A DNA stretch of 64,000 nucleotides from an uncultured archaeon (GTDB lineage Archaea > Thermoproteota > Nitrososphaeria > JACIWG01): the NCBI GenBank assembly GCA_938034445.1, contig CALHLD010000034.1, positions 1-64,000 of the forward strand, given 5' to 3'. The translations under genes and the position numbers were made by a program. The notes beneath the pieces were generated by a model. It did no database searches and was not told the origin of the DNA. It saw nothing but the letters and a program-made list of their open reading frames with translations. Below, one piece after another: positions 61,876 through 64,000 of this stretch. Each line of letters begins with the position of its first letter. Position 1 is the stretch's first letter.

Positions 61876-62127
61876 TTATACAACTTTTTTTATTAGATCG
61901 CTCAGGGAATCTTCCATAACTATCCTATTAACTAGAACAATTTTCTCCCTAAGTTTCATAAAAATTTCCTTTACCTCTCCATCATTCATTTTCCTTAGAT
62001 CAAGAAAAAATGTTAGGCCATATAATGGGATCAATATAAGGGGATCCATTCTAATCACAACTTTCGCTCCTTCTGCAACCTTGACAAGTGCGTCGAGTGA
62101 TGTTAATTCTAAAAATTCTTTTACCAT
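61876..62127 (-). CDS. Small uncharacterised protein
   Basis: An 83-residue protein with no recognised family. It is predicted to be helical with one hydrophobic stretch (LILIPLYGLTFFLDL, about 30-44) between charged segments, which may be buried rather than membrane-spanning. The frame is convincing in codon use. AGGTGA occurs about 13 bases before ATG 62127. It is convergent with the RraA-like gene (16 bases apart) and divergent from the MFS transporter. Confidence 0.55.
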   Translation of the reverse strand: MVKEFLELTSLDALVKVAEGAKVVIRMDPLILIPLYGLTFFLDLRKMNDGEVKEIFMKLREKIVLVNRIVMEDSLSDLIKKVV

Positions 62128-62273
62128 AACACATGTTTCACCTAACTGTATAAAAAATTTTGTCCAAAAAATTTATTTTTGAATAAACAATTATTGGTAA
62201 CTTTTTATTAAAAGATAAGACATATTTTTTATTATAGTAAAATTTTTATAATATTTTTACTTGTTCCTAATAT

Positions 62274-63563
62274 ATGGGGAAACGATATCGTTGGCTTGTT
62301 TTATCAGTATTCATGTCTTTTGTAATATTCCATTATGCTGATAAGCTCATGATAAGTTTTCTAACACCCTCTATTATGAGTGAATTCAAGATAACTTACA
62401 CGGAAATGGGTATGGTGTTCACGGGTAGCTTGATTGTAGCCTCAATACTCTATCCTACTTGGGGCTATCTTTATGACAAGTATTCTAGAACAAAGTTAAT
62501 TTCTTTAGCATCTTTTATATGGGGTGCAACAACATGGATTAGTGCCATTGCAAGAAACTTTTTCAATTTTCTAATATCAAGGTCCGCTACTGGCATAGAT
62601 GATTCCTGCTATCCTGGAATATATAGTGTTGTTTCAGACTATTTTAAACCTGCTGAAAGGGGGAGAGTTATGGGTTTACTCTATGCCTCAAATGTTGCTG
62701 GAACCATATTAGGGAGTTTAATATCACTTTTTGTTGGTTCACAGTATGGTTGGAGATACGCTTACTTTTTCACTGGATCAATAGGAATACTTATTGCATT
62801 AATTGTATACATTTTTGTCAGAGATCCTCAAAGGGGCATTTCTGAACCAGAGCTAGAGTCTTTCAATAAAATAACTGTATATAGAATTAGTAAAGAAAAT
62901 GTCCTTAATGTATTAAGGAGGAGAACACTAATACTATTGTATATTCAATGTTTTTCTGCAATGTTTGCTTGGCAATCTATAATATACTGGATGTTCAGTT
63001 ATCTTGTAAATGTGAGAGGCTATCCTAATGATGAAGCAACCTTTTTCATGATAGTTTTAATGATTTTAATGACTTTTGGATACATTGTGGGCGGTATTTT
63101 TGGAGACTTTTTATTCAAAAAATATAGACGTGGTAGACTTCTATTTTCTACTCTGATTGTTTTTGCAAGTGCAATTTTGATAACCTTAACAATTTATGCC
63201 GGATCCAAAGATATTTTCCAGTATTTTGCTGTTATTACTGCATCAGTTATTCCTATGGCGTCAGCTAATGTTATAGCAACTATAAACGATATAACGGAGC
63301 CGGAAGCAAGAAGTTTAGCGATATCTATTCACGAATTCTTTGGGAACATTGGAAGCGCCATGTCCCCTCTTGCTGCCGGGATCATAGCTGATGCTTACGG
63401 GTTAGGTGTAGCTATTGCCTCTATATCTTCAACAGCATGGCTTTTCTGTGGAATATTCTTGTTTATTGCCTCACTTTTCGTGGTTAAGGATATGAATAAG
63501 CTTAGAAGTCTAATGCATGAGAGGGCTCAGCTTGAAAGGAAGAAGTTGGAGGCTGATAAATGA
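62274..63563 (+). CDS. Major facilitator superfamily transporter
   Basis: A 429-residue permease with 12 predicted spans. MFS motif A is GYLYDKYSRTKLIS (after helix 2) and GGIFGDFLFKKYRRGRLLF (after helix 8). The N-terminal half shows RSATGIDDSCYPGIYSVVSDYFKPAERGRVMG, typical of organic-anion transporters of the ACS/GudP-like branch. TTTTTATAATA (62243-62253) sits about 26 bases before ATG 62274, so the transcript is leaderless. The stop overlaps the next gene, a nitrilase-family gene, suggesting uptake of an amide or nitrile-like compound; inference only. Confidence 0.9.
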   Translation: MGKRYRWLVLSVFMSFVIFHYADKLMISFLTPSIMSEFKITYTEMGMVFTGSLIVASILYPTWGYLYDKYSRTKLISLASFIWGATTWISAIARNFFNFLISRSATGIDDSCYPGIYSVVSDYFKPAERGRVMGLLYASNVAGTILGSLISLFVGSQYGWRYAYFFTGSIGILIALIVYIFVRDPQRGISEPELESFNKITVYRISKENVLNVLRRRTLILLYIQCFSAMFAWQSIIYWMFSYLVNVRGYPNDEATFFMIVLMILMTFGYIVGGIFGDFLFKKYRRGRLLFSTLIVFASAILITLTIYAGSKDIFQYFAVITASVIPMASANVIATINDITEPEARSLAISIHEFFGNIGSAMSPLAAGIIADAYGLGVAIASISSTAWLFCGIFLFIASLFVVKDMNKLRSLMHERAQLERKKLEADK

Positions 63564-64000
63564 TGGCTGGTATTGCAGCGATACAGTACAAGTTTGAAAC
63601 TTCAGATTATCTGGATTCTTCTAGGTTTAGGGAAAAGATGATTAAACTTGGTGTTGATGCTTCAAAATTAATCGGGGGAGAGGGTATTATTGTTTATCCC
63701 GAAAATGTAGGCGTCTTTCTAGTACTGGATGGTACAAATGTCGTCGAAGGAGAAGATATCTCAAATGCATTAAAAAAGCTTGTAATAAAAAATTTTCCTA
63801 AACTTGTTTCAATAATGTTAACAAATATAACAAGTAAATGGACTGAATCAATACTCATTTGGAAAAGCAATTCTATGCTTGAAACTTATGTTAAAACTTT
63901 TGAAGAGGTTGCTAAGAAAAGTGGATGCTATATTGTTGCCGGCTCAAACTTTGTCAAATTTGAGGGTAAGGTAAGAAATATTTCTTACACTTTTGATCCA
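63560..64000 (+). CDS. Carbon-nitrogen hydrolase (nitrilase superfamily), 3' truncated by window edge
   Basis: Open from ATG 63560 (or the adjacent ATG 63563) to the last base, 147 codons without a stop. The start IAAIQYKF matches the family. VYPENVG holds the first catalytic Glu. ETYVKTFEEVAKKSGCYIVAGS and NISYTFDP follow as in the family's core; the catalytic Lys and Cys lie beyond the window. The family hydrolyses amides, N-carbamyl compounds or nitriles. The start overlaps the MFS transporter stop (ATGA), so the two are co-translated. Confidence 0.8.
   Translation, partial: MMAGIAAIQYKFETSDYLDSSRFREKMIKLGVDASKLIGGEGIIVYPENVGVFLVLDGTNVVEGEDISNALKKLVIKNFPKLVSIMLTNITSKWTESILIWKSNSMLETYVKTFEEVAKKSGCYIVAGSNFVKFEGKVRNISYTFDP

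Noticed and set aside
62127-62150. AGGTGA followed by an out-of-frame ATG just before the small gene at 61876-62127
   Set aside because: The frame from that ATG gives about 30 residues of unlikely composition; I kept the in-frame ATG 62127.
1-64000. tRNA, rRNA, CRISPR arrays, transposases, integrases or attachment sites
   Set aside because: No cloverleaf-like stretch was noticed in the intergenic gaps, no repeat-spacer pattern, and no open frame with transposase or integrase motifs. A covariance-model scan would be needed to exclude small RNAs such as C/D-box sRNAs.

Overview
The window is an AT-rich, gene-dense stretch of an archaeal chromosome. The evidence is a group II chaperonin (thermosome), a reverse gyrase, an Lhr-type helicase, a COG1855-type PIN-ATPase, two archaeal-type AAA ATPases, many TTG/GTG starts, and TATA boxes about 25 bases before start codons (leaderless transcripts). 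Reverse gyrase points to a thermophile or hyperthermophile. Many ABC/ECF uptake systems, an aldehyde:ferredoxin oxidoreductase and two uroporphyrinogen-decarboxylase-family methyltransferase-like proteins suggest an anaerobic heterotroph, perhaps an uncultivated TACK-type lineage. That placement is inference. I saw no rRNA, tRNA, CRISPR array or insertion sequence, and no gene-free gap longer than about 210 bases.

Layout. 1-6.2 kb: a partial TPP enzyme, two archaeal AAA ATPases flanking a damaged small gene, and AOR. 6.3-25.8 kb: thermosome, a sugar-type ABC importer without its own ATPase, 2-hydroxyacid dehydrogenases, glycerate 2-kinase, an Ldh2-type dehydrogenase, two URO-D proteins, HisC, Sua5, a 3-methyladenine glycosylase, a VapBC pair with a broken toxin, a PIN-ATPase, a HEPN/MNT pair and spermidine synthase. 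25.9-30.4 kb: an orphan ABC ATPase with odd catalytic residues, then a complete ECF transporter. 30.4-46.4 kb: a block of DNA-processing genes (metallophosphoesterase, Lhr helicase, a four-gene SMC operon, a radical SAM protein, and reverse gyrase split by a frameshift). 46.5-64 kb: tRNA-editing protein, amidase, permeases, a polyamine-type ABC system split into two convergent pairs, a large surface protein, adenylate kinase, threonine synthase, an ABC-2 exporter, an RraA-like protein, an MFS transporter and the start of a nitrilase-family gene.

The most interesting locus is 36298-40376 on the minus strand. A RecB-type nuclease is followed by a short SMC-like ATPase without a hinge, whose head motifs look like Smc5 and Smc6 combined. 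Next come a kleisin-like protein and a tandem winged-helix (Kite) protein whose order of elements resembles the Nse3/MAGE fold. I read this as a compact archaeal Smc5/6-like complex with a nuclease in the same operon.

Three genes (reverse gyrase, VapC, and the small gene near 2.85 kb) each carry a frame break that skipping one base would repair, in A-rich sequence in every case. They are either base-call errors or real inactivations, and this affects how the reverse gyrase is read.
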